Below, piece by piece: positions 9,099-17,875 of a stretch of DNA of 41,822 nucleotides. The stretch is from Reyranella sp. Lineage in GTDB: Bacteria > Pseudomonadota > Alphaproteobacteria > Reyranellales > Reyranellaceae. Made by a program: the position numbers and the translations under genes. Below the pieces are notes generated by a model. It saw only the letters and a program-made list of their open reading frames with translations. It was not told the origin of the DNA and did not search any database. Each line of letters starts with the position of its first letter. Position 1 is the first letter of the stretch. The stretch covers positions 26,516-68,337 of the forward strand of contig JAQSDW010000235.1 of the NCBI GenBank assembly GCA_029946105.1, written 5' to 3'.

Positions 9099-11095
9099 TT
9101 GCGGCTTCCCGTTCTCGTGGCACCCGTTTTCGTGGCAAGCGCGCGGTAGCGCGCATCCTCGGTCTGCTTCACCTCGGCGGCGGTGACGATGAATTCGGAA
9201 TCGTCATCGGAGGAGCGCGCGATCATGGCGATCCACATGGCGAGCCCACAGGCCGCCACTAGCCACCAGATGTGCCAGATCATGGCGAAGCCCAGGGCGA
9301 AGGCGAACGCGCCCATGGCGACGCCCACCATCGAGTTCTTCGGCATGTGGATGTTTTCGTAGGCGGCCGGCCGCCGGTAGGCGACGCCGCGTTCCTTCAT
9401 CTCGAGGAAGGGCTCGCGGTCGCGCACCTCTGGCAGCACGGCGAAATTGTAGGCCGGCGACGGCGAGGAGGTTGCCCATTCGAGGGTGCGGCCCTCGAAC
9501 GGATCGCCGGTGATGTCGGCCGTCTTGCGGCGGTCGCGAATGCTGACATAGAGCTGCATCACCATGGCGCCGATGCCCAGCAGCACGACGAAGGCGCCGA
9601 ACGCGGCCACCATCAGGTAGGGCTGCCACGACGGGTCGTTGTATTGCTCCATGCGGCGCGGCATGCCCTTGAAGCCCAGGATGTAGAGCGGCATGAACGC
9701 AAGATAAAAGCCGATCAGCCAGCACCAGAACGAGGCCAGGCCCCACCCGCGGTTGAGCTCGAAGCCGAAGGCCTTGGGGAACCAGTACATGTAGCCGGCG
9801 AGATAGCCGAACAGCACACCGGGGATGATCATGTTGTGGAAGTGCGCGACCAGGAAGGTCGTGTTGTGCATCAGGAAGTCGGCCGGCGGGATGGCCAGCA
9901 ACACGCCCGTCATGCCTCCGATCACGAAGGTGATCATGAAGCCGATGCTCCACATCATCGACGGATGGAAGTCGATGCGGCCACGATACATGGTGAGCAG
10001 CCAGTTGAACACCTTCACGCCGGTCGGCACGGCGATGATCATGGTGGTGATGCCGAAGAAGGCGTTGACGTTGGCACTGGAGCCCATTGTGAAGAAATGG
10101 TGCAGCCAGACGGTGAACGACAGGACCGCGATCGACGCCGTGGCATAGACCAGCGATTCGTAGCCGAACAGGCGCTTGCGCGAGAAAGTCGACACGACCT
10201 CGGAGAAGACGCCGAAGGCCGGCAGAATGAGGATGTAGACCTCCGGATGACCCCAGATCCAGAACAGGTTGGGGTAGTTCATCATGTTGCCGCCGTGGGC
10301 ATTGGTGAAGAAGTGCATGCCGAAGGTGCGGTCGAGTGCCAGCAGGCCGCAGGCCACGGTGAGCGCCGGGAAAGCGAAAGCCATCAGCACCGAGGCGCAG
10401 AGGGCGGTCCAAGTGAACGGCGTCATGCGCATCAGGGTCATGCCGGGCGCCCGGCGCTTCAGGATGGTGACCACGAAGTTGATGCCGGAAAGCGTCGAGC
10501 CGACGCCGCTGATCAAGATCGCCCAGATCCAGTAGTCGACGCCGACGCCGGGGTTGGCCTCGACGCCGGAATAGGGCGGATAGCCGGTCCAGCCCGCGGT
10601 CGAGAACTTGCCGATCACCAGCGACAGCATGACGAGGCCGGCGCCGGCCGCGGTCAGCCACAGGCTGAGCGAATTCAGGAATGGGAAGGCCACGTCGCGG
10701 GTGCCTATCTGCAGCGGCACGATGATGTTGATCAGCCCGGTCATGAAGGGCATCGCCATGAAGAAGATCATGATGGTGCCGTGCGAGCTGAAGATCTGGT
10801 CGAAATGCTCGGGCGGCAGATAGCCGCCTGAATTGAGCGCCATGGCCTGCTGGGCCCGCATCATGATGGCGTCGACGAAACCGCGCAGCAGCATGATCAG
10901 CGCCAGCACGATGTACATGACGCCGATCCGCTTGTGATCGACGCTGGTCAACCAGTCGGTCCAGAGATAGCGCCAGGCGCCCAGCCAGGTGATGGCAATG
11001 GCGACCACGAGTGCGCCGCCTACCGTGACCAGAGCGCCACCCGCCGCAATCGCGCTGTAGAGCGGCAGCGCCTCGAGCGTCAGTCTCCCGAACAT
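9095..11095 (-). CDS. cyoB: CyoB, cytochrome o ubiquinol oxidase subunit I
   Basis: 666 aa haem-copper oxidase subunit I (E. coli 663). Ubiquinol-site residues are conserved with nearly E. coli numbering: R71, D75, H97 and Q100. H105 in SSHGTIM is the low-spin haem ligand. The [13 protein letters not shown] motif carries the CuB-ligand/cross-link His-Tyr pair, the two CuB histidines are in [10 protein letters not shown], and high- and low-spin haem ligands are in [12 protein letters not shown] start at [10 protein letters not shown] (11095), four bases after the cyoA stop. It oxidises ubiquinol and reduces O2 to water with proton pumping. Confidence 0.97.
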   Translation of the reverse strand: MFGRLTLEALPLYSAIAAGGALVTVGGALVVAIAITWLGAWRYLWTDWLTSVDHKRIGVMYIVLALIMLLRGFVDAIMMRAQQAMALNSGGYLPPEHFDQIFSSHGTIMIFFMAMPFMTGLINIIVPLQIGTRDVAFPFLNSLSLWLTAAGAGLVMLSLVIGKFSTAGWTGYPPYSGVEANPGVGVDYWIWAILISGVGSTLSGINFVVTILKRRAPGMTLMRMTPFTWTALCASVLMAFAFPALTVACGLLALDRTFGMHFFTNAHGGNMMNYPNLFWIWGHPEVYILILPAFGVFSEVVSTFSRKRLFGYESLVYATASIAVLSFTVWLHHFFTMGSSANVNAFFGITTMIIAVPTGVKVFNWLLTMYRGRIDFHPSMMWSIGFMITFVIGGMTGVLLAIPPADFLMHNTTFLVAHFHNMIIPGVLFGYLAGYMYWFPKAFGFELNRGWGLASFWCWLIGFYLAFMPLYILGFKGMPRRMEQYNDPSWQPYLMVAAFGAFVVLLGIGAMVMQLYVSIRDRRKTADITGDPFEGRTLEWATSSPSPAYNFAVLPEVRDREPFLEMKERGVAYRRPAAYENIHMPKNSMVGVAMGAFAFALGFAMIWHIWWLVAACGLAMWIAMIARSSDDDSEFIVTAAEVKQTEDARYRALATKTGATRTGSRK

Positions 11096-11099
11096 CGGT

Positions 11100-11984
11100 C
11101 TATCTCCGCGGCGCCGCGATAGGCGCGGAATGGGCGTGGGTGTACTTGGCGATGATCGAGTCGAACATCTTCGGCTCGATCGCCGAATAGTAGGCAATCG
11201 GGTTGCTGCGGCTCTTGGCTGCAAGTGCCGTATAGGCTGCAGCGTCGAGCTTGCCGGGCGCCTGCTTGGTCTTGGCGACCCAGGCGTCGAAATCGGCCGG
11301 GGAGAGCGACACGACCTCGAAGTGCTGTTCGGAGAAGCCGCCGCCGCTGTACATGCTGTTGCGGCCGACGAACTTGCCGGGCTGATCGGCCAGGAGCTGC
11401 AGGCGCGTCTGCATGCCGGCCATGGCGTAGATCTGACCGGCGAGCTGCGGCACGTAGAAGGAATTCATCACCGTATCGGAGGTGATCCGCAGGCTGATCG
11501 GCCGGCCGTTCGGGATGGCGAGCTGGTTGACGGTGGCGATGCCCTGTTCGGGATAGATGAACAGCCACTTCCAGTCCTGCGCCACCACCTGGACCTCGAG
11601 CGGCGGCGTGGACGAGGCGATCTCGCGGTAGGGATCGAGCTTGTGGGTACTGCGCCACAGCAACACGCCGACGGCAATGACGATCAGCGCCGGGATCAGC
11701 CAGGTAATGGCGTCGAGCTTGGCGGACTCGGCCCATTTCGGCGTATAGACGGCCCGGGTATTGGAAGCGCGATAGCGCCAGGCGAAAAGCAGCGTCAGGA
11801 CGATGACCGGCACGATCACCAGCATCATGACGTAAAAGGCGTCGCGCAGAAGGTCGCGTTCGGCCAGCGCGATCGGCCCCTTGGGGTCGAGGACAGCGGA
11901 ATGCCGGAGATCGCAGGCCGTGGCGAACAGTGCGACGCCAACGGCCGGCGCCACCCGAAGCAATTTGTCGACAGCCTGCTTCAC
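11100..11984 (-). CDS. cyoA: CyoA, cytochrome o ubiquinol oxidase subunit II
   Basis: Proposed 294 aa from a GTG start at 11984, preceded by a GGGGGAG stretch; the frame stays open further upstream. The N-terminus is a lipoprotein signal peptide with predicted lipidation at C24 in FATAC. Two membrane helices follow (about 50-75 and 95-115), then a cupredoxin domain. The copper A ligands of cytochrome c oxidase are missing (no Cys pair around [19 protein letters not shown]), as expected for a quinol oxidase. Confidence 0.94.
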   Translation of the reverse strand: MKQAVDKLLRVAPAVGVALFATACDLRHSAVLDPKGPIALAERDLLRDAFYVMMLVIVPVIVLTLLFAWRYRASNTRAVYTPKWAESAKLDAITWLIPALIVIAVGVLLWRSTHKLDPYREIASSTPPLEVQVVAQDWKWLFIYPEQGIATVNQLAIPNGRPISLRITSDTVMNSFYVPQLAGQIYAMAGMQTRLQLLADQPGKFVGRNSMYSGGGFSEQHFEVVSLSPADFDAWVAKTKQAPGKLDAAAYTALAAKSRSNPIAYYSAIEPKMFDSIIAKYTHAHSAPIAAPRR

Positions 11985-12089
11985 GCTCCCCCGCCCCTGC
12001 TCTTCATCGAGCAATTGGAGGAGCTTGAAGCGACGCCTTCTATTGAGCAACGATTCTTTTGCCGTGCGTATGACGGCTGTGTGACGGCT

Positions 12090-12476
12090 CTATTGCTTCT
12101 GACCGCCGCCGGGGGGAATGGGTGTGGCGTTCGCGGGCTTGCCCTGCGGGTCCTTCGCCGTGCAGACGTCGGCGCGCAGGCGGTCCTTGAGGGCCGCGAT
12201 CTGGTCCTCGATCTGCTTGTTCGCAGCCTTCTGCTTGTCGATCTGATCTTCCAGCGCCTTGACCTGGGCGGCATCGGGACCCGGCGGCGCGGGCGGTGCC
12301 GGCGGCGCCGGTAGCTGCACCGCCACATTCACGATCGGACGGTAGAAGAGATACCAGCCAAGCCCCAGGCCGACGGCGACCAGCAGGAAGCCGCCGACCA
12401 GACTGCCCAGGATCAGCGGCCAGCGGGGGCGCGGCTGTTCCTGGGTGGGGCGATCTTGGGAAGCCGGATCGGACAT
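12090..12476 (-). CDS. Small single-pass membrane protein with coiled coil, upstream of cyoA
   Basis: 128 aa, family not recognised. Short Pro-rich cytoplasmic N-terminus, one membrane helix (about 20-43), a proline hinge LPAPPAPPAPPGP (about 55-67), a charged heptad-like segment (about 70-100, predicted coiled coil) and a Pro/Gly-rich tail with a single C105. A GAGGAA ribosome-binding site precedes the ATG. It lies on the same strand as cyoABCD, 105 bases before cyoA, so it could be the first gene of that operon or a separate unit. Function unknown; nothing ties it directly to the oxidase. Confidence 0.7.
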   Translation of the reverse strand: MSDPASQDRPTQEQPRPRWPLILGSLVGGFLLVAVGLGLGWYLFYRPIVNVAVQLPAPPAPPAPPGPDAAQVKALEDQIDKQKAANKQIEDQIAALKDRLRADVCTAKDPQGKPANATPIPPGGGQKQ

Positions 12477-12589
12477 GGTTCCTCGGGATTGGCGACATCA
12501 TAGCAGACGCCCCGCCGGCGGCCGAATTGAGGCGGACTTGCGCCGTTCCTGCGACGCCCTAAATTCACTGCAAATCGAGGAGATTGGCA

Positions 12590-13759
12590 ATGACAGCCTG
12601 CATCGTCGGATGGTCCCACGGCAAGTTTGGCAAGCTCGACGGCGAGACCAGCGAATCCCTGGTCGTGAAGGCCGCGACCGAGGCTATCGCCCACGCCGGC
12701 ATCGAGCCCAAGGATGTCGACGTGATCTATGTCGGCAACATGAACGGCGGCTTCGTGCGCCAGGAATTCCACTCCTCGCTGGCGTTGCAGGCCCATCCCG
12801 ACCTCCGCTTCAAGCCGTCGACCCGCGTCGAGAACGCCTGCGCCACCGGCTCGGCCGCCATCCATATGGGCCTGAACACCCTGGCCGCCGGCAAGGCGCG
12901 CTTCGTGCTGGTGGTCGGCGTCGAGAAGATGACCGAACTCAATTCGGCCCAGGCGGGCGAAGTCCTGATCAAGGCGTCCTACGTGGCCGAGGAGGCCACC
13001 ATCGAGGCGGGCTTCGCCGGCATCTTCGGCAAGATCACCTCGGCCTATTTCCAGCGCTACGGCGACAAATCCGATGCGCTCGCCCGGATCGCGGTGAAGG
13101 CCCACAAGAACGGCGCCAAGAACCCCTACGCGCACTTCCAGAAGGAATTCGCCTACGATTTCTGCCGCACGCCCTCGGACAAGAACCCGTTCGTGGCCGG
13201 ACCGCTGAAGCGCACCGACTGCTCGCCGGTGACCGACGGCGCCGCGGCGGTCGTGCTGGCCGACGTCGGCACCGCGCTCGGCATGAAACACGCCGTCGCC
13301 TTCCGGGCGACCGAGCACGTCAACGACTTCCTGCCGATGAGCAAGCGCGACATCATCAAGTTCGAGGGCCCGCAGCTTGCGTGGAAGCGCGCGCTCGCCT
13401 CGGCCAAGCTCGACCTGCTCGATCTCTCGTTCGTCGAAAGCCATGACTGCTTCACCTCGGCCGAGCTGATCGAGTACGAGGCGATGGGCCTCACCGCCCC
13501 CGGCGAGGGCGAGCGGGCGATCCTCGAAGGCTGGGTCGAGCGCGACGGCAAGCTGCCGGTCAATGTCTCGGGCGGCCTCAAGGCCAAGGGCCATCCGGTC
13601 GGCGCGACGGGCGTCTCGATGCATGTGATGGCCGCCATGCAGCTCTCGGGCGCGGCGCCGGAAGGCCTGCAACTGCCCAAGGCCAGGGTGGGCGGCGTGT
13701 TCAACATGGGCGGCGCCGCAGTGGCCAATTACGTGAGCATCCTCGAACCGCTGCGCTGA
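12590..13759 (+). CDS. Thiolase family protein (SCP2/acetyl-CoA acetyltransferase-like)
   Basis: 389 aa thiolase fold. Nucleophile C84 lies in VENACATGSAAIH; catalytic histidines are H285 in ESHDCFTSAEL and H335 in KAKGHPVGATG. The C-terminal motif is NMGGAAVANYV, without the second Cys of classical biosynthetic thiolases, which is typical of the SCP2-type branch. The ATG at 12590 is preferred over a TTG two codons earlier because GAGGAG sits 7 bases before it. Expected reaction: thiolytic cleavage of, or condensation to, a 3-ketoacyl-CoA; the substrate is unknown. The next gene begins 5 bases downstream and is probably co-transcribed. Confidence 0.88.
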   Translation: MTACIVGWSHGKFGKLDGETSESLVVKAATEAIAHAGIEPKDVDVIYVGNMNGGFVRQEFHSSLALQAHPDLRFKPSTRVENACATGSAAIHMGLNTLAAGKARFVLVVGVEKMTELNSAQAGEVLIKASYVAEEATIEAGFAGIFGKITSAYFQRYGDKSDALARIAVKAHKNGAKNPYAHFQKEFAYDFCRTPSDKNPFVAGPLKRTDCSPVTDGAAAVVLADVGTALGMKHAVAFRATEHVNDFLPMSKRDIIKFEGPQLAWKRALASAKLDLLDLSFVESHDCFTSAELIEYEAMGLTAPGEGERAILEGWVERDGKLPVNVSGGLKAKGHPVGATGVSMHVMAAMQLSGAAPEGLQLPKARVGGVFNMGGAAVANYVSILEPLR

Positions 13760-13764
13760 CCGCA

Positions 13765-14721
13765 ATGCGCGTCATCAGCCATCGCCAGAGCGATGCCATT
13801 CTGGGGGCGATGCGTCAGGTGGCGCTGGCTGGCGGCCATGCGATCAGCCACGCCGACGGGGCCAGCATCGCGGCGGCGGGGCGCTACCTCCTGCGCCGTC
13901 CCGATCTCGGCGACATAGGCCTGCTGCCCGCCGTCGAGCCTCCCGACCTGTTCGCCGCTCTCAAGGACCACGACCTCGCCGAAGAGGCGATAAAATATCT
14001 CGCCATCATGGTGATGGTCGACGGCGTGCTCGATCCTGACAAGCTCACCCGTGTGCTGGCCTACGCCCGCGCGCTCGATGTCGAGGCCGATTACCTCACG
14101 CAAATGGTAGAAGCGGCATCCGGCCACATGGCATGGGCGATTGCCGACATGACCCGCAAGAATTTCGACAGCGTCATCAGCGGCCCGTCGGACATCCATT
14201 ACCCGGCCGTCTGGATCATGCCCTATACAGGCGACAAGGCCGATCCGGCACTGGTGGCGCGTTACGAAGCGCTGGCCAAGCTGCCCGACAACAGCTTCGG
14301 CAAGGCCGTCTGGGACTTCAACAAGAAGAACGGCTACAAATTCCCGGGCGATCCCGGCGCGCTCAACGCGGCGTTCGCCACGCCGCACGATTCGACGCAC
14401 GTGATCTCGGGCTACGACACAAGTTACCGCGGCGAGATCCTGGTCTCGACCTTCACCGCCGCCATGCACCCGTACAATCCGATGGCGGGCCACATCATGC
14501 CCGTCCTCTTCAACGGCCATCTCGGCGTGCGCTTCAATGCCGTGGCGACGCCGGCGCATGACGGCCTCGACCCCGACGAATTCTGGCATGCCTGGGCGCG
14601 TGGCCGCGACATGACCACCGATATCTTCGCACCGGGCTGGCAGGTCTGGGACTGGATCGAGCGCGACCTCGAGGAGCTGCGGCGTGACTGGAACGTCACG
14701 CCGCCGGGCGGGGGGCGCTAG
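13765..14721 (+). CDS. Coq4-like protein with TerB-like N-terminal region
   Basis: 318 aa. The C-terminal half resembles Coq4: LPDNSFGKAVWDF (about 173-185), then H208-D209-x2-H212-x11-E224, exactly the HDxxHx11E zinc-ligand motif of Coq4, and a closing WDWIERDLEELRRDWNV. The N-terminal part (about 58-135) is helical with IMVMVDGVLDPDKLTRVLAYARALDV, reminiscent of TerB-like domains. Eukaryotic Coq4 acts in ubiquinone biosynthesis at the C1 position. Whether this protein does so is unknown. It starts 5 bases after the thiolase stop with only a weak ribosome-binding site, implying coupling. Confidence 0.75.
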   Translation: MRVISHRQSDAILGAMRQVALAGGHAISHADGASIAAAGRYLLRRPDLGDIGLLPAVEPPDLFAALKDHDLAEEAIKYLAIMVMVDGVLDPDKLTRVLAYARALDVEADYLTQMVEAASGHMAWAIADMTRKNFDSVISGPSDIHYPAVWIMPYTGDKADPALVARYEALAKLPDNSFGKAVWDFNKKNGYKFPGDPGALNAAFATPHDSTHVISGYDTSYRGEILVSTFTAAMHPYNPMAGHIMPVLFNGHLGVRFNAVATPAHDGLDPDEFWHAWARGRDMTTDIFAPGWQVWDWIERDLEELRRDWNVTPPGGGR

Positions 14722-14761
14722 ACGCCCCGACCTCAGACGCAGCACCTCAAACGACGAGGCC

Positions 14762-15559
14762 TCAGACGACCGGGCTGGCGCCGCCGTCGACGTTGATGGC
14801 GACGCCGGTGATGAAGGAGCCGGCGTCCGAGCACAGGAAGCAGGCCATGCGGGCGAACTCCTCGGCCTTGCCCATGCGGCCGAGCGGAATGCGACCCTTG
14901 GCCATGCCCTCGATGAATTGCTGGTAGGTCTTGCCCTCGCCCGCCGCCGTCTTGTGGCGGCGCTGCCACTGGTCGCTGTCGATCAGGCCGACCAGCATGG
15001 CGTTCACCAGCACGCCATGGGGGGCATTTTCCTGGCTCAGCGCCTTGGTGAGCGCGAGGCCCGCGGCGCGGCTGACGCTGGTCGGCGTCGAATTGGCGCC
15101 GGGCGCCTTGGCACCAATGTTGAGCACGTTGACGATGCGGCCCCATTTGCGCTCGCGCATGCCGGGCAGGACGTGCCGGGCCAGACGAATGGCGGCGAAC
15201 AGTTTCAGGTCGAGGTCGCCCTGCCAGTCCTCGTCAGTCACGGTGTCGAATGGCTTGGCGTGGCTGATGCCCGCGTTGTTCACCAGGATGTCGATCTTCC
15301 CGAAGTCAGCCACGACCTTCTTGATGGTGTCGGCAATCGGCGCCGCCTTGGAGACATCGCAGGAATAGCCCTCGACCTTGGCGTTGGTCTTGCCGGCGGC
15401 CTTCTGTACCTCGACCTTGGCCGAGGCCAGCACGTCGGCCTTACGCGCCAGCATCGCCACCGAGCCGCCCGAAGCTGCGAATTCCTTGGCCATGGCCAGG
15501 CCGAGACCCGTGCTGCCACCGGTGATCACGGCCACGCGGCCGTCCATGCGTACGTCCAT
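14762..15559 (-). CDS. SDR-fold protein with degenerate catalytic motif, in the xdh operon
   Basis: 265 aa classical SDR fold: cofactor motif TGGSTGLGLA (13-22) and NNAG (94-97), with C-terminal GVAINVDGGAS. The catalytic YxxxK is replaced by TSVSR (T160 for Tyr, R164 for Lys), and the usual VNVSS strand reads VNVLN. A normal dehydrogenase mechanism is therefore doubtful. It may bind a nucleotide without standard catalysis or use other chemistry. GGAGGAG lies 8 bases before the ATG, and the gene starts 15 bases after the xdhB stop, so it is the third gene of xdhAB. Confidence 0.85.
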   Translation of the reverse strand: MDVRMDGRVAVITGGSTGLGLAMAKEFAASGGSVAMLARKADVLASAKVEVQKAAGKTNAKVEGYSCDVSKAAPIADTIKKVVADFGKIDILVNNAGISHAKPFDTVTDEDWQGDLDLKLFAAIRLARHVLPGMRERKWGRIVNVLNIGAKAPGANSTPTSVSRAAGLALTKALSQENAPHGVLVNAMLVGLIDSDQWQRRHKTAAGEGKTYQQFIEGMAKGRIPLGRMGKAEEFARMACFLCSDAGSFITGVAINVDGGASPVV

Positions 15560-15574
15560 GAAAGTCTCCTCCGT

Positions 15575-17875
15575 TTATGCTTTCAGTGTAGCGAGTGCCG
15601 CGAGAACGCGCTCGGGCGTTGCCGGCGCATCGAGCCGCACTGCGGTCCTGCCATCGCCCGCTGCGGCGATCGCATCCTTGAGTGCTGTCCACACCGCCGT
15701 TGCCAGCAGAAGTGGCGGCTCGCCCACCGCCTTGGAGCGGAAGATCGTCGCCTCGCGCGACGGCGCGTTCGCCAGCATCGTGACGTTGAACACCGAGGGC
15801 ACGTCGCGGCTCCCGGGGATCTTGTAGGTCGAAGGGCCTGATGTCCGCAGCCTGCCCTGCTTGTCCCACCACAGTTCCTCGCAGGTGAGCCAGCCCTGGC
15901 CCTGCATGAAGGCGCCCTCGATCTGGCCGCGATCGATCGCGGGATTGAGCGAGTCGCCGCAATCCTGCACGAGGTCGGCGCGCAGCACGCGGCTCTCACC
16001 GGTCAGCGTGTCGATCGCGACCTCGGCCATCGCCGCACCGAAGGAAAAATAGAAGAACGGCCGGCCGCGCATCGCGGCTCCATCCCAGTGGATCTTGGGC
16101 GTCTTGTAGAAGCCGGTGGCCGAGAGCGAGATGCGGCCTAGCCAGCAGAGCTTGGCGAGCTCGCCGAAGCTCACCACCTGGTTGCTGCCCGGCTTGGCGA
16201 TGCGCACGGCGCCATCGGCGAATTCGATGTCGCTTTCGCCTGCTGCAAAATGCTCCGCGGCAAAGGCGATCATGCGCTGCTTGATGGTGTTCGCCGCCTC
16301 ATAGGCCGCCCAGCCGTTGAGGTCGGAGCCGGTCGACGCCGCCGTCGGCGAGGTGTTGGGCACCTCGGCGGTCGAGGTCGCGGACGGCCTTATGCGGTCG
16401 ATGTCCACGCCGAACACCTCGGCCACCACCTGGGCGACCTTGACGAACAGTCCCTGTCCCATCTCGGTGCCGCCGTGATTCAGGCGGATCGAGCCGTCGG
16501 TATAGACATGTACCAGCGCGCCGGCCTGGTTCATGTGCGGCAGGTTGAAGGAGATGCCGAACTTCAGCGGGAACAGCCCCAGCCCGCGCTTGAGGATCGG
16601 ACTGGCCTTGTTGAAAGTATCTATCTCGGCCCGACGGCGCTCGTATTCGCCACCCTGTTTCACCTCGATCCAGCAGCGCGCCAGATGGTTCTCGTCGACC
16701 TTCTGGCCATAAGGAGTCTCATCCCGGCCCTCGGCGTAGAAATTGAGCGCGCGTATCTCGTTGGCGTCGCGGTCGAGATGGCGGGCGATGCGATCGAGCG
16801 CGTCTTCCATGACGACCACGCCCTGCGGGCCGCCGAAGCCACGGAAGGCGGTGTTCGACTGCTTGTTGGTCTTGCAGGCATAGCCCACGGCGCGGAAGTG
16901 CGGGATCCAGTAGGCGTTGTCGGTGTGGGTGAGCGCGCGAGCCATCACGCCGGGCGTGAGATCGAGGCTCCAGCCGGCATCGGCCGCCAGCATGGCATCG
17001 AGCGCCAGCACGCGGCCCTGCTCGTCGAAGCCCACCGTATAGCGATAGAGGAACGGATGGCGCTTGCCGGTCGCGACCATGTCGATCTCGCGCGGCAAGC
17101 GAAGTTTGACTGGCCGGCCGGCCTTGTGCGCGGCGAGCGCCGCGGCGCCCGCAACCCACGAGGCGTTGCTCTCCTTGCCGCCGAAGCCGCCGCCCAGCCG
17201 CCGCACGACGGCGGTGATGCGGTTGAAGTCGCAGCCCAGCAGGCGGGCGCAGATGTGCTGGACCTCGGTCGGATGCTGGGTCGAGGAATGGACGACCAGG
17301 TCGCCATCCTCGCCCGGCAGGGCGAAGGCCACCTGTCCTTCGAGGTAGAAATGTTCCTGGCCGCCGACCTGGAACTCGGCGCTGAGCTTGTGCGGCGCCG
17401 ATGCGAGCGCCTGCTCGGGATCACCACGCCGGATCGTCGCCGGCACCTGGACATAGGCCTTGCGGGCAAGTGCTGTTTCGATGTTGAGGATCGGCTCGTC
17501 GGCCTCGATATCGATCGTCACGGCCTCGGCCGCATGGCGCGCCGCGTCGAGCGAAACAGCCACGACCATCGCCAGTGTCTGGCCCGCGAACTCGACGCGG
17601 CCTAACGCGAACAACGGCTCGTCACCCTTGCCACTGGCCGACACGTCGTTCGTGCCGGGCACGTCGTGCGGCCCCAGCACGGCCACGACGCCCGGCATCT
17701 TCAGGGCTGCCGCGAGGTCGAGCTTCTTCAAGCGCCCGCAGGCGACCGGGCTCAGCACCAGAGCGGCGTGCAGCGTGCCGGGCGGCTCGGGCATGTCGTC
17801 GATATAGACCGCCTGTCCGGTAGCATGTCTCAGGGCGCTGTCGTGGCGCTGGGCCTTGTTGACGGTGCTGGTCAT
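15575..17875 (-). CDS. xdhB: XdhB, xanthine dehydrogenase molybdopterin-binding subunit
   Basis: 766 aa molybdenum hydroxylase large subunit, about the size of Rhodobacter XdhB. Key residues: E235 in GGGFGGKE and R345 in FRGFGGPQ (substrate binding), and the general base E719 in KAVGEPPLLL, matching bovine xanthine oxidase E802, R880 and E1261. The start at 17875 overlaps the xdhA stop as ATGA; about 120 codons of open frame upstream lie inside xdhA and were discarded. It should hydroxylate hypoxanthine and xanthine to urate; related purines or other N-heterocycles are possible. No xdhC insertion-factor gene is adjacent. Confidence 0.93.
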   Translation of the reverse strand: MTSTVNKAQRHDSALRHATGQAVYIDDMPEPPGTLHAALVLSPVACGRLKKLDLAAALKMPGVVAVLGPHDVPGTNDVSASGKGDEPLFALGRVEFAGQTLAMVVAVSLDAARHAAEAVTIDIEADEPILNIETALARKAYVQVPATIRRGDPEQALASAPHKLSAEFQVGGQEHFYLEGQVAFALPGEDGDLVVHSSTQHPTEVQHICARLLGCDFNRITAVVRRLGGGFGGKESNASWVAGAAALAAHKAGRPVKLRLPREIDMVATGKRHPFLYRYTVGFDEQGRVLALDAMLAADAGWSLDLTPGVMARALTHTDNAYWIPHFRAVGYACKTNKQSNTAFRGFGGPQGVVVMEDALDRIARHLDRDANEIRALNFYAEGRDETPYGQKVDENHLARCWIEVKQGGEYERRRAEIDTFNKASPILKRGLGLFPLKFGISFNLPHMNQAGALVHVYTDGSIRLNHGGTEMGQGLFVKVAQVVAEVFGVDIDRIRPSATSTAEVPNTSPTAASTGSDLNGWAAYEAANTIKQRMIAFAAEHFAAGESDIEFADGAVRIAKPGSNQVVSFGELAKLCWLGRISLSATGFYKTPKIHWDGAAMRGRPFFYFSFGAAMAEVAIDTLTGESRVLRADLVQDCGDSLNPAIDRGQIEGAFMQGQGWLTCEELWWDKQGRLRTSGPSTYKIPGSRDVPSVFNVTMLANAPSREATIFRSKAVGEPPLLLATAVWTALKDAIAAAGDGRTAVRLDAPATPERVLAALATLKA

